Origin: Archivesica marissinica | Taxonomy: Eukaryota > Mollusca > Bivalvia > Venerida > Vesicomyidae | Direction of reading: 5' to 3' | Length of the DNA stretch: 64,000 bases | Assembly (NCBI GenBank): GCA_014843695.1 | Contig: CM026390.1 | Location: forward strand, 96,019,708-96,083,707 | Shown here: positions 48,385 through 58,294 of the stretch, in pieces | Numbering within the stretch: position 1 is the first letter of the stretch | How the letters are laid out: each line of letters starts with the position of its first letter | The notes under the pieces: model-generated | Database searches by the model: none | Seen by the model: only the letters and a program-made list of their open reading frames with translations | What the model was told of the DNA's origin: nothing | Position numbers and translations under genes: made by a program

Positions 48385-48465
48385 AGACGGTCTGCTGAGA
48401 CGGGGGGATCGAACCTGCGTTCCCTGGATTCACAGTCTTAACATGTTGACCACTGACACGTCTAT
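48385..48465 (-). other. degenerate tRNA-like sequence
   Basis: Minus strand reads GTGGTCAACATGTTAAGACT (A-box-like) then GCAGGTTCGATCCCCCC (B box). The anticodon-arm spacing is irregular, so this is read as a tRNA-derived repeat head and not a working tRNA. Confidence 0.4.
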
Positions 48466-48605
48466 TGGATGCACTATGTATTTATGTACCGTGGTAATCA
48501 AAACGTTTTCACTAGTGTTGACTAGTGCCAAACGGTTCTTACTGGCTTCATGTAAGGGGAACATAAAATCTGTATAAAATGAAGGGTACAATACTGTTGA
48601 CTGTT

Positions 48606-48845
48606 CGACAGGTTCGATCCCCCGTCTGACACTAATAAAATTAAGTCTTTCAGATGGGAGGTTAAACCGAGGTCTCGTGTCGGTGCTTTTCACCGTGCAC
48701 GTAAAAGAACCAGAGGAGACTCTGGAATGCGTCCCTGTCTGTATCATGCACTATCCTCCAACATCTAAAATGACTAATATCTTCAGGAGGCGTCGCTCAT
48801 ATGGGCAACCGGTAGCGACGATAAATAAACGTAAAACACACAAAA
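48606..48845 (+). mobile_element. SINE family 3 copy, 5' truncated
   Basis: Begins near the B box GGTTCGATCCCCC, then follows the same body as 31192-31478 (CTTTCAGATGGGAGG, CACCGTGCACGTAAAAGAAC, GGGCAACCGGTAGCGACGAT) and ends AAACGTAAAACACAC. Confidence 0.83.
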
Positions 48846-49245
48846 ATGTTGAATGTTCGTACCTTATGACGGGTACATGCGCTCGCACCTGTACGGCAAT
48901 ACATATTCGACATAAGTCGTTGACTTTATGATTTTGTTCTTACCCCCATACTTCCTAAAATAGCATAGCTTGTAACGGGTCTCATTATAAAATAGGCATC
49001 TATTATCAATTAAAAATGTCAAATAATGTGTCTGAAATCTTCGATCAAATGTGATTACGCTAGATAACAAAGGAAACTAAATAAAAGGTTACAGCGACAC
49101 TTTATCATATGGAATAAAAGTATTCTAGCATTTGTAGGTACAAGTAACAATGCTACTACACATTCTTCCATTATAATTGGAATCATTATTTTCAGTCAGT
49201 AAACAGTGTTTTTGAAAAATGTGTTCGCCCCGTCCTACGTACATT

Positions 49246-49669
49246 CTGGAGCGTTTGTTGCTGAAACTCTCGAGTTAACCCGTCGTACCAAGTAACACAT
49301 GATGAACAGCCATATTTCGGACTCGATTTACGCAATATGACCTTTGAGACCGGACGCGAGTCGAACACGGCCATGTGCTAGGTTGTTACAGAGATTCAAG
49401 AATTTGTAAGTTCTCAAATTGAAGTGGGAATATGTCACTAAAACATGATATTCGAGTTGAAATGTATGTCTATAATACATATATATGGGGAGTCATTACA
49501 TTTGTTGGTTCTCCCATTATTATGTTGTTGTTGTTACTGACTCGATTTTAACTCTTAAGGCGTAGTTTGTTGTTATATTGAAAACATGCGCGCACGCAGT
49601 TTCGGTTCTAAAAAATAAAATTGCGTCACTGTCGAGTTAACTCGGGAGTTTCAACAGAAAACGCTCCAG
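49246..49669. mobile_element. long inverted-repeat element, about 424 bp
   Basis: The left arm starts CTGGAGCGTTTGTTGCTGAA and continues CTCTCGAGTTAAC. The right arm, read inverted, starts CTGGAGCGTTTTCTGTTGAA and continues CTCCCGAGTTAAC. About 40-bp arms are 85-90% alike. No coding capacity is evident between them. Confidence 0.6.
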
Positions 49670-49756
49670 GATACATCTCTATCGGAAATTAGAACACTCA
49701 TCTACGACAGCGGTTACAACAGCCGTTGTTACGTCGCTACCGGTTTTCCATTTGAG

Positions 49757-49957
49757 CGACGGGCAGTTTACCTAACAACACCATTGCTGGGCAGGCTCCA
49801 GCGGTTAACCAGTACTTTTGCACCAACCTCCGTACGAAACTGCCAACTTTTTCATATAAATGAGACATGCTCTGAGTGGGGCTCGAACCCGTGACCAGAG
49901 ATGATGGGTTACAGTTGTATACAAGTCAGCGACCTTAACCACTCGACCACGGAGGCG
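49757..49957 (-). mobile_element. SINE family 2, 3'-truncated copy
   Basis: The tRNA-like head (CCGTGGTCGAGTGGTTAAGG and GGGTTCGAGCCC on the minus strand) and most of the body are present. The 3' part beyond GGGCAGTTTACC is missing. Confidence 0.82.
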
Positions 49958-50879
49958 GTGCACGTGTCACTCATGTGCATTACGCATCGCCTTTATAATC
50001 ATATTTAAAGGGATATGCTACAGTTTCTTCAAACTTTGTACAATAATTGTCCATCAAAATATTTCAATTAATTGACACACGTATGCTATATATAGAAGTG
50101 GTTTGGTAGGCCTATATATACGATAATATGTGATATATCTAAAGTTTTTTAAACATACCTCTTCAAACTTGAACAAGATGGTATTAAATGCAAATATTGT
50201 AAAATTATTAGCGCAACTGTTGACGGCCGTGCTAATATTTTTATTTAATACCATAGCTTATTCTATTTCATGATCGACTCTTGAAAATAACATTGACCCA
50301 TCAAAATTTGTGACAAAGGGTCATTGACCCTTGGGTTTCAAGTCATAGCTAATCCTCTGAATGCCAGGTTATCTTTGAAAGAAACCAAATAGTTTTCGAT
50401 GGTTGTGTATTATAAAACTATAAAATAATTATAGCTGGCAAGGCTCTGTTTTTGGACAGTTATTATTCTAAATATATGTAAATGGTATTGTTCAATATTT
50501 ACTCAGCATTACCCTTCTATTTACTGGCAATATTTCTCTGACTGTCGTCGACATTTGCTATATGGAACCTACAGCATACAATGACTGTTCCACATTAGGG
50601 TTGTGTTCAAAAACTGGGATAATTCAAGTTCATTTCAACAAAACAGAGCTTATGTTCTTTTAATTTCCATATAAGTGTACATGTAGCACAGAAAATACTA
50701 TAATTATATAATAAATTTGAACAAGTAATACGAGTAGTCTTTTAAATTTGAAAAGAGTATTATACACACTAACATATACATTATTATCTCCGTATGAAAC
50801 AACTCCCTAACATTAAAATATTTGCACCAGTTTAATGAATGCTGTAAAATACACATTCTGATGTTGGAATACCCCAAGT
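49958..50879. other. unassigned intergenic sequence
   Basis: AT-rich unique sequence. I see no exon with recognisable protein content, no RNA gene and no repeat copy. Confidence 0.5.
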
Positions 50880-51030
50880 CTGTCGCACCTACACCGTAAT
50901 CCGCATTTATGCATAGGATGTCGCACCTACACGTTAATCCCCATTTATGCATAGGATGTCGCACCTACACGTTAATCCCCATGTATGCATAGGATGTCGC
51001 ACCTACACGTTAATCCCCATTTATGTAGGA
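50880..51030. repeat. 38-bp tandem repeat, about 4 copies
   Basis: The unit is GTCGCACCTACACGTTAATC followed by CCCATTTATGCATAGGAT, with the first copy slightly diverged. Confidence 0.94.
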
Positions 51031-52124
51031 TATAAGCCGAAAACGATCCAATATGTAAACAAATATTGGATTGCGCGAGGCGAGTCATATAACACGACCC
51101 TATTAATTTAAATTGTTAATTTCGCACATAGGATTTAATATAATACTCTGACCTTTTGACGACAGTCCAATAATAATAATAATGGACAGCAAGTACAAAT
51201 ATATGACGTCACGACACTGTTTTAATTCCACATAATTATAATAAGTACTTTCTTTAAAATTATGTTCGAATACATTTAGTGGGCGACCATTGAAACAATC
51301 TCTTTAATTTCGATGTCATTTTAAATGTTTAGCATATATATATATATATAGAGGCCGTAATGCACACTTATACAACGTGGCTTTGTCGTGCGACAATGCA
51401 GAAGCTCGCAAAATAGCGATTCGTCATGTTGCAGTATTGCCCATACATACTTGCGAAACGTTTAATTCAATTGATACAATATCAAACTGTGGAGCGTTCA
51501 TGCCTAGCGTACATTTATTGCTTGGTGGCTTGCGTATGACGCTATTTCTTTGTATTTCTGGTATTTCTTGGCTAATGTTGAATTTATGCCCTTATGACAG
51601 TTTATCGCTAGTGTTGGTTTTGTGTGAAGGTTGCGCATACGGCTGGCTAACGTTGAATTTATGCCTTTGTGTTCCTGACTAGCATGTGTTTCAGATATTC
51701 ATCCTTGGGTATAATCTTCGAACATGTAGGTACCGTACATAACCGGTTTTGAAAAATTTCGAAATCTGGGAACAACAAAGAAACATTTACACATTCTCAC
51801 GCATGTAAGACATTAACAAATTCATTATCTAATTACAAGATGACGAACATGCATTCACTTAATTTGTAAGCAGCATTTTACACAGTACATAGTTACATTC
51901 AAACACAAACGTAACATTTAAATATACATAGTTTATAAACGTTAAACCGGACGCCCGTGAATAACATCACAACATCTAATATGTTTGTGGTTGAACTAAC
52001 ACTAATATATTCCTTTAATGAGACACATCGTAAGATACCACCACAGGAAGTATGCGTGTCATATGTGTGCGCACGCTAAAGTTTTGAAATATACGTGAGC
52101 ATTTTTAACAAGGCAATTTGGGTT
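51031..52124. other. unassigned intergenic sequence
   Basis: Contains a short TA microsatellite at about 51334-51350 and a weak two-copy repeat at 51570-51670 (GGCTAA(T/C)GTTGAATTTATGCC). A 101-codon plus-strand open frame at 51377 is not recognised and overlaps this repeat, so it is not called. Confidence 0.5.
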
Positions 52125-52850
52125 GCAAAGGGCCCGTTATGAAACGGACTGGGGTTTGTAAAGGGCCTGTTATGAAACGGACTGGGGTTTGTAAAGGGCT
52201 TGTTACGAAATGGACTGGGGTTTGTAAAGGGCCTGTTATGAAACGGACTGGGTTGCAAATGGCCTGATATGAAGTGGAATGGGGATTGTAAAGGGCCTGT
52301 TATGAAACGGACTGGGGTTTGTAAAGGGCCTGTTATGAAACGGACTGGTGTTTGTAAAGGGCCTGTTATGAAACGGACTGGGGTTTGTAAAGAACCTGCT
52401 ATGAAATGGACTGGATTTGTAAAGGGCCTGCTATGAAATGGACTGGGTTTGTAAAGGGCCTGCTATGCAATGGACTGGATTTGTAAAGGGCCTGCTATGC
52501 AATGGACTGGGTTTGTAAAGGGCCTGCTATGAAATGGACTGGGTTTGTAAGGGCCTGCTATGCAATGGACTGGGGTTTGTAAAGGGCCTGCTATGAAATA
52601 AACTGGGTTTTTTAAAGGGCCTGCTATGAAATGGAATGGTTTGTAAGGGCCTGCTATGCAATGGACTGGGGTTTGTAAGGGCCTGCTATGAAATAGACTG
52701 GGGTTGTAAGGGCCAGCTATGAAATAGACTGGGGTTTGTAAGGGCCTGCTATGAAATAGATTGGGTTTGAAAGGGTCTGCTATGCAATGGAATGGGGTTT
52801 GTAAAGGACCAGCTATGAAATGGACTGGGTTTGTATAGGGCATGTTTGGA
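52125..52850. repeat. minisatellite, 31-33-bp unit
   Basis: The unit reads GGGCCTGTTATGAAACGGAC then TGGGGTTTGTAAA. The second half of the array uses CTGCTATG(A/C)AATGGACTGG and slightly shorter units. Confidence 0.94.
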
Positions 52851-52929
52851 AATGGGCTGTCTTTGGTTCGTAGTTACATCAAAACAACAACTAGAACAAT
52901 CTACAGTTAATCAATTCCACTGTGACTGT

Positions 52930-54365
52930 TAACTCCTGTTGTATAGCAATGTCCTGTTGTATAGCAGTGTCCTGTTGTATAGCAGTGTCCTGTTGTATTG
53001 CGGTGTCGTGTTGTATAGCAGTGCCCTGTTGTATAGCAGTGCCCTGTTGTATAGCAGTGCCCTGTTGTATAGCAGTGCCCTGTTGTATAGCAGTGTCATG
53101 TTGTATAGCAGTGTCATGTTGTATAGCAGTGCCCTGTTGTATAGCAGTGCCCTGTTGTATAGCGGTGTCGTGTTGTATAGCAGTGCCCTGTTGTATAGCA
53201 GTGCCCTGTTGCATAGCGGCGTCCTGTTGTATAGCAGTGCCCTGTTGTATAGCAGTGCCCTGTTGTATAGCGGTGTCGTGTTGTATAGCAGTGCCCTGTT
53301 GTATAGCAGTGTCCTGTTGCATAGTGGCGTCCTGTTGTATAGCAGTGTCCTGTTGTATAGCGGTGTCCTGTTTCTTAGCGGCTGTTGCATAGCGTTGTCA
53401 TGTTACATAGCAGTTCCCTGTTGCATAGCGGTGTCCTGTTGTTTAGCGGCTGTTGCATAGCGTTGTCATGTTACATAGCAGTTCCCTGTTGCATAGCGGT
53501 GTCCTGTTGTTTAGCGGCTGTTGCATAGCTTTGTCATGTTACATAGCAGTGCCCTGTTGTATAGCGGTGTCCTGTTGTATAGCGGCATCATGTTACATAG
53601 CAGTTCCCTGTTGCATAGCGGTGTCCTGTTGTTTAGCGGCTGTTGCATAGCGTTGTCATGTTACATAGCAGTGCCCTGTTGTATAGCGGTGTCCTGTTGT
53701 ATAGCGGCATCATGTTACATAGCAGTTCCCTGTTGCATAGCGGTGTCCTGTTGTTTAGCGGCTGTTGCATAGCGTTGTCATGTTACATAGCAGTGCCCTG
53801 TTGTATAGCGGTGTCCTGTTGTATAGCGGCATCATGTTACATAGCAGTTCCCTGTTGCATAGCGGTGTCCTGTTGTTTAGCGGCTGTTGCATAGCGTTGT
53901 CATGTTACATAGCAGTGCCCTGTTGTATAGCGGTGTCCTGTTGTATAGTGGCGTCATGTTACATAGCAGTTCCCTGTTGCATAGCGGTGTCCTGTTGTTT
54001 AGCGGCTGTTGCATAGCGTTGTCATGTTACATAGCAGTGCCTGTTGTATAGCGGTGTCTGTTGTATAGTGGCGTCATGTTACATAGCAGTTCCCTGTTGC
54101 ATAGCGGTGTCCTGTTGTTTAGCGGCTGTTGCATAGCGTTGTCATGTTACATAGCGTGCCTGTTGCATAGCGGTGTCTGTGTTAGCGGTGTTGATAGCGT
54201 TGTCATGTACATAGCAGTGCCTGTTGTATAGCGGCGTCATGCTACATAGCGTTGTCATGTTCATAGCGTTGTCATGTTACATAGCAGTTCCCTGTTGCAT
54301 AGCGGTGTTCTGTTGCTTAGCGGCTGTTGCATAGCGTTGTCATGTTACATAGCAGTGCTCTGTTG
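52930..54365. repeat. 18-bp minisatellite turning into a 122-bp higher-order repeat
   Basis: 52930-53370 is simple tandem GCCCTGTTGTATAGCAGT and close variants. From about 53370 the units form a 122-bp higher-order period seen at 53521, 53643, 53765 and 53887. After about 54030 the period breaks up with many single-base deletions. Cys/Val- or Leu/Tyr-rich open frames are repeat by-products. Confidence 0.95.
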
Positions 54366-54792
54366 CATTGCGCTAAACACAGATACAGTGGACATCATGG
54401 AACTCCCCATTCCTTACAATTCTTACATATTACTACGGTTTTACTAATAGACATACACTGATAGAACTACATCATGTCGTGTTCATCGTTACAATTTAAC
54501 CATGTACAAGTAATTAATGAAAGTTTATAAAGTTTTAAAAAATAAATACTTATAAAACTGTCATTTGTGTAAACAGTTTTTAATCTTTGCATGACAGTGA
54601 TATACTTAGATATGTGTTCTTTGTGATAAAAATTTATGATTATTCATTCATTCATAGCACATGCCACTATAATAAAATATAATCTTAACAATTGTAACAC
54701 TCCTATCTAGTTATCATCGTCCACAACAATCTAAAAAGTTGATATCTACAAAGTGTTGATATCTACACAGTGTTGATATCATCTAGATGCAG
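54366..54792. other. unassigned sequence 3' of the tetraspan-like exon
   Basis: AT-rich and unique. It probably includes the 3' UTR of the minus-strand exon at 54793-55016. There is a short triple repeat of GTTGATATC at about 54738-54781. Confidence 0.45.
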
Positions 54793-55016
54793 TTACATAG
54801 TCAGATATCGCCCCGATTCCGCTACGTCTTCATAATCCATTCGCAGAAGTCCCAAGAAAATAAAGCCCTCAATCAGACAAAGTCCAGTACCGGTCCAGCC
54901 CATAATGAACGACCATTCATACCATCTGTCCACACCAGCTGGGTATGCATTTCTAGACGTGTTGTCAAGGTCGCGTAATGCTATGAAGCAAATACCACTT
55001 GATATTGCTGCCATTG
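54793..55016 (-). CDS. last exon of a putative four-helix (PMP22/claudin-like) membrane protein
   Basis: On the minus strand the acceptor TTTTCTTTCTACCAG is followed by about 74 codons to TAA. The protein starts with a hydrophobic stretch (MAAISSGICFIAL), then a polar loop (RDLDNTSRNAYPAGVDRWYE) and a clear membrane segment (WSFIMGWTGTGLCLIEGFIF) followed by a short acidic tail ending RYLTM. This fits the last two helices of a tetraspan protein. The family name is a guess from topology and the WYEWSF/GW pattern. Upstream exons were not found; they would lie beyond the 36-bp array and the LTR element, possibly outside the window. Confidence 0.5.
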
Positions 55017-55089
55017 CTGGTAGAAAGAAAAGAACATATAAATCAGATGTTAGGTCAGCTCGTTATACAGTAGAGGGACTACATTATTA

Positions 55090-56075
55090 TCTGCTATACT
55101 AGAGGACATAGAAAACGCACACCTACATTATATACTAGAGGACATAGAAAACGCACACCTACATTATATACTAGGGGACATAGAAAACGCACACCTACAT
55201 TATATACTAGAGGACATAGAAAACGCACACCTACATTATATACTAGGGGACATAGAAAACGCACACCTACATTATATACTAGAGGGCATAGAAAACGCAC
55301 ACCTATATTATATACTAGAGGACATAGAAATCGCACACATACATTATATATACTAGAGGACATAGAAAACGCACACCTACATTATATACTAGGGGACATA
55401 GAAAACGCACACCTACATTATATACTAGAGGACATAGAAATCGCACACATACATTATATATACTAGAGGGCATAGAAAACGCACACCTATATTATATACT
55501 AGAGGACATAGAAATCGCACACATACATTATATATACTAGAGGACATAGAAAACGCACACCTACATTATATACTAGAGGACACAGAAAACGCACACCTAC
55601 ATTATATACTAGAGGACATAGAAAACGCACACCTACATTATATACTAGGGGACATAGAAAACGCACACCTACATTATATACTAGAGGACATAGAAATCGC
55701 ACACATACATTATATATACTAGAGGACATAGAAAACGCACACCTACATTATATACTAGAGGACATAGAAAACGCACTCCTACATTATATACTAGAGGACA
55801 TAGAAAACGCACACCTACATTATATACTAGAGGACATAGAAAACGCACACCTACATTATATACTAGAGGACATAGAACACGCACACCTATATTATATACT
55901 AGAGGACATAGAAATCGCACACATACATTATATATACTAGAGGACATAGAAAACGCACACCTACATTATATACTAGAGGACATAGAAAACGCACTCCTAC
56001 ATTATATACTAGAGGACATAGAAAACGCACACCTACATTATATACTAGAGGACATAGAAAACGCACTATATTATA
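55090..56075. repeat. 36-bp minisatellite (about 27 copies)
   Basis: The unit is ACTAGAGGACATAGAAAACG followed by CACACCTACATTATAT. A longer variant carrying AAATCGCACACATACATT recurs about every 180-220 bp, implying higher-order duplication. Confidence 0.96.
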
Positions 56076-56472
56076 TGATTATTATTATTATATGAAAACG
56101 AAATACGAAGGATTCCATCAAAGATATATCACAGTCATCTTTATTACAAAACACAAACTGATCAACTAAAATATTCAAAACTGTTTAAAACTATGTATTT
56201 ATATAGTTATTGTTTTTCATGTAAAAACACACGTATCCGAAGTGTACATTTTCTATATCCTCTAGTATATCAGTCACGTGTCCGTAAACGATTCAGAATA
56301 GATAACACAACAACCTTTGTAACCAGTGCCTTTTCTGCTTTGTTAATGACTCGATCATAATAATAGTTTTTCTTAACTTCTAAAACTAACTCAAAACTGT
56401 TTAAAACTATGTATTTATATAGTTACTGTGTAAAAACAATTATCCGAAGCGTGCGTTAAATTCTATGTCCTC
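56076..56472. repeat. pre-insertion locus with a diverged duplication
   Basis: A segment starting CAAAACTGTTTAAAACTATG occurs at about 56178 and about 56391. Both copies run to TCTAT(A/G)TCCTC, which relates to the inverted 36-bp repeat unit. The second copy is cut by the LTR element and resumes at 63626 with CCTCTAGTATAT. Confidence 0.7.
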
Positions 56473-57445
56473 TGTGCAAAACCACCATTATTTGCACGAA
56501 ATGTTTATTATTGTTATATATAAATAGTAATGTATTATATAAATACATTAAACTGTTTCTATATATGGCCAAGTGTTTACCATGTAATATATATAGTTGT
56601 TTTATGCATCTCGTCTGATTATTTCGCGACTAAAAATTATCAGTCTCGCTTCGCCGGGAAATGACTAAGATTTTAGGCATAATCTCAGTTATCAAGGCCG
56701 TGGTTGCAGGTGTCCAGTTACTGTAATATAAAGGCCGACGAACTTTTTTTGGCGTTTTGATGGTTGTAATATTAGATAACATAACAGATGTTTTAGGATA
56801 ACGATGTTTTAGGAATTGTTATATCCTAATAGACAGATTCAAGCGTGTATAAGAAATGGATTTATTACTAGAATCAGAACAATTAGGCCTACCTCAGGGA
56901 AGAGTGTGGCGTGTCTCATTCTATAGAACAAGAAAACTGTTTCTATGATACTTAGATATTATGGACATTATAAGAATTATAACTTATAAAGATTTGTCGA
57001 ATAATTAAATAAAATCGTTCAGCCATAGAAGAAACAGAGAGTTTCGGCGAACCATATCGAAGGTGATTAAAAGTTAATAAATCAGAAACCTTGATTAGAT
57101 TATAGTGATATTGAGTAATGACGGATTAGAGATACTGGAGTTAAGTATACTGTGTAGCGCATAGTCGGCTCACACAATTGGATTGTTAAATAAGCGTTTA
57201 ATGATACGATGTATATATATATATATAAATCACTGATTATATATATATATGAAGATCTCTGATGCCAATTTAGACAAGATATTATATAGAAGAAATGTAA
57301 GACTGTGTTGAGTTATCATTAATACATATATCGACATAAAAAAAACCCTAGACAACTCCAGCGAGTCTACAATAGGATAGACCCTGGTAAGAGCCGAAGC
57401 AACTGAGTCATATACATACAAGAAGAAAAAGGAGAGTTTGCGACA
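56473..57445 (+). repeat. 5' LTR
   Basis: 973 bp with TG...CA ends. A TATA-like AATATAAAGG lies at 56724-56733 and AATAAA at 57008-57013, compatible with promoter and polyadenylation roles. The first ~130 bp and the last ~450 bp match the 3' LTR closely; 56600-56940 carries many small indels relative to it. Confidence 0.93.
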
Positions 57446-57447
57446 AT

Positions 57448-57466
57448 TGGGACGCTCGTCCGGGAT
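57448..57466 (+). other. primer-binding site resembling the tRNA-Pro complement
   Basis: TGGGACGCTCGTCCGGGAT begins three bases after the 5' LTR. It matches the tRNA-Pro-type site TGGGGGCTCGTCCGGGAT except near the 5' end, where there is one extra base and one change. The assignment is from this resemblance only. Confidence 0.65.
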
Positions 57467-57940
57467 TGGAAATACAATACAATACAAAACATTTTATTGC
57501 ATGAGATAATAAAATACAATAAAGAAGAAGTGACATATCGTGACATATTGTGAAGGACACTAGAATTTATATATGGAATATTGTGAAGGACACTAGGATT
57601 TATACATGAAGAATACAAGGGACTATTAATTAACGTGTGAAAATAGAAGTGCATGCGAAACAGTGTTAGAATTTGTAAATAAGTGAAAGACGTCAACGAA
57701 TTATTAAATTAGTGAAATGGATTAAATTATTGGAAATGTGCAAACATTGAATATGTGATAAATTATATATTGGATTAACGGACGAGACAGACTTCGGTAA
57801 GTACCAGTTTTCTTTTCATAGAGGCTTAATATTATCATTAAAATTATATTAGTGATTTACTTCCTTTTATTGAACTCAATTCTATAATACATTTGGAGAT
57901 ACATTCTGGGGATTAAAATTTTGGGAAATAAAAAAATAAA
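57467..57940 (+). other. untranslated leader of the LTR element
   Basis: AT-rich sequence between the primer-binding site and the first gag ATG. No open frame or repeat is seen. Confidence 0.6.
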
Positions 57941-58294
57941 ATGGCTACAACTAGGAGTGCTAATAAGGAAACTGAGGGGCCGGTTCACCCCGACTTGCAG
58001 ACAACAGGTGATGAGATATGGGACAAATTAATGAGACTTCCCTTCTTTAATCAGGCAAATCTGGAACGTCAGGGTGAGATTTATGAGAAAGAAAGAGAGG
58101 GAAAGAGAAGAAAGAGAGAGAGAAAGAGAAGAGAAAGAAAGGGACAGGGAGGAAAGAATGCAAAGGGAGAAAATGCAGATGGAGATTCGCCTGAGAGAAA
58201 TCCAGAGAGATCAGGAATCTCAGCAAAATAACCCCTCCATACAGATAATAGGCCCTCTAAGACAAACATTTCTGTTCCTATTTGGACCCAGACT
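57941..58294 (+). pseudogene. gag N-terminal part, frame-disrupted
   Basis: The ATG at 57941 begins MATTRSANKETEGPVHPDLQ and runs in the same frame as pol until about 58075. There, a highly charged Lys/Glu/Arg stretch, probably a coiled coil, continues sensibly in another frame (seen from 58074, EREREEREREREEKERDREE). After about 58235 the original frame resumes and leads into the capsid-like part at 58295. In its own frame the first segment stops at 58231. Two compensating frame changes, or sequencing indels in this purine run, explain the pattern. Confidence 0.7.

Noticed and set aside
51377..51682. 101-codon plus-strand open frame
   Set aside because: No recognisable domain or splice context; part of it comes from a short degenerate repeat.
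52891..54016. Cys/Ile/Ala- and Leu/Tyr-rich repeat proteins
   Set aside because: By-products of the 18-bp and 122-bp tandem units.
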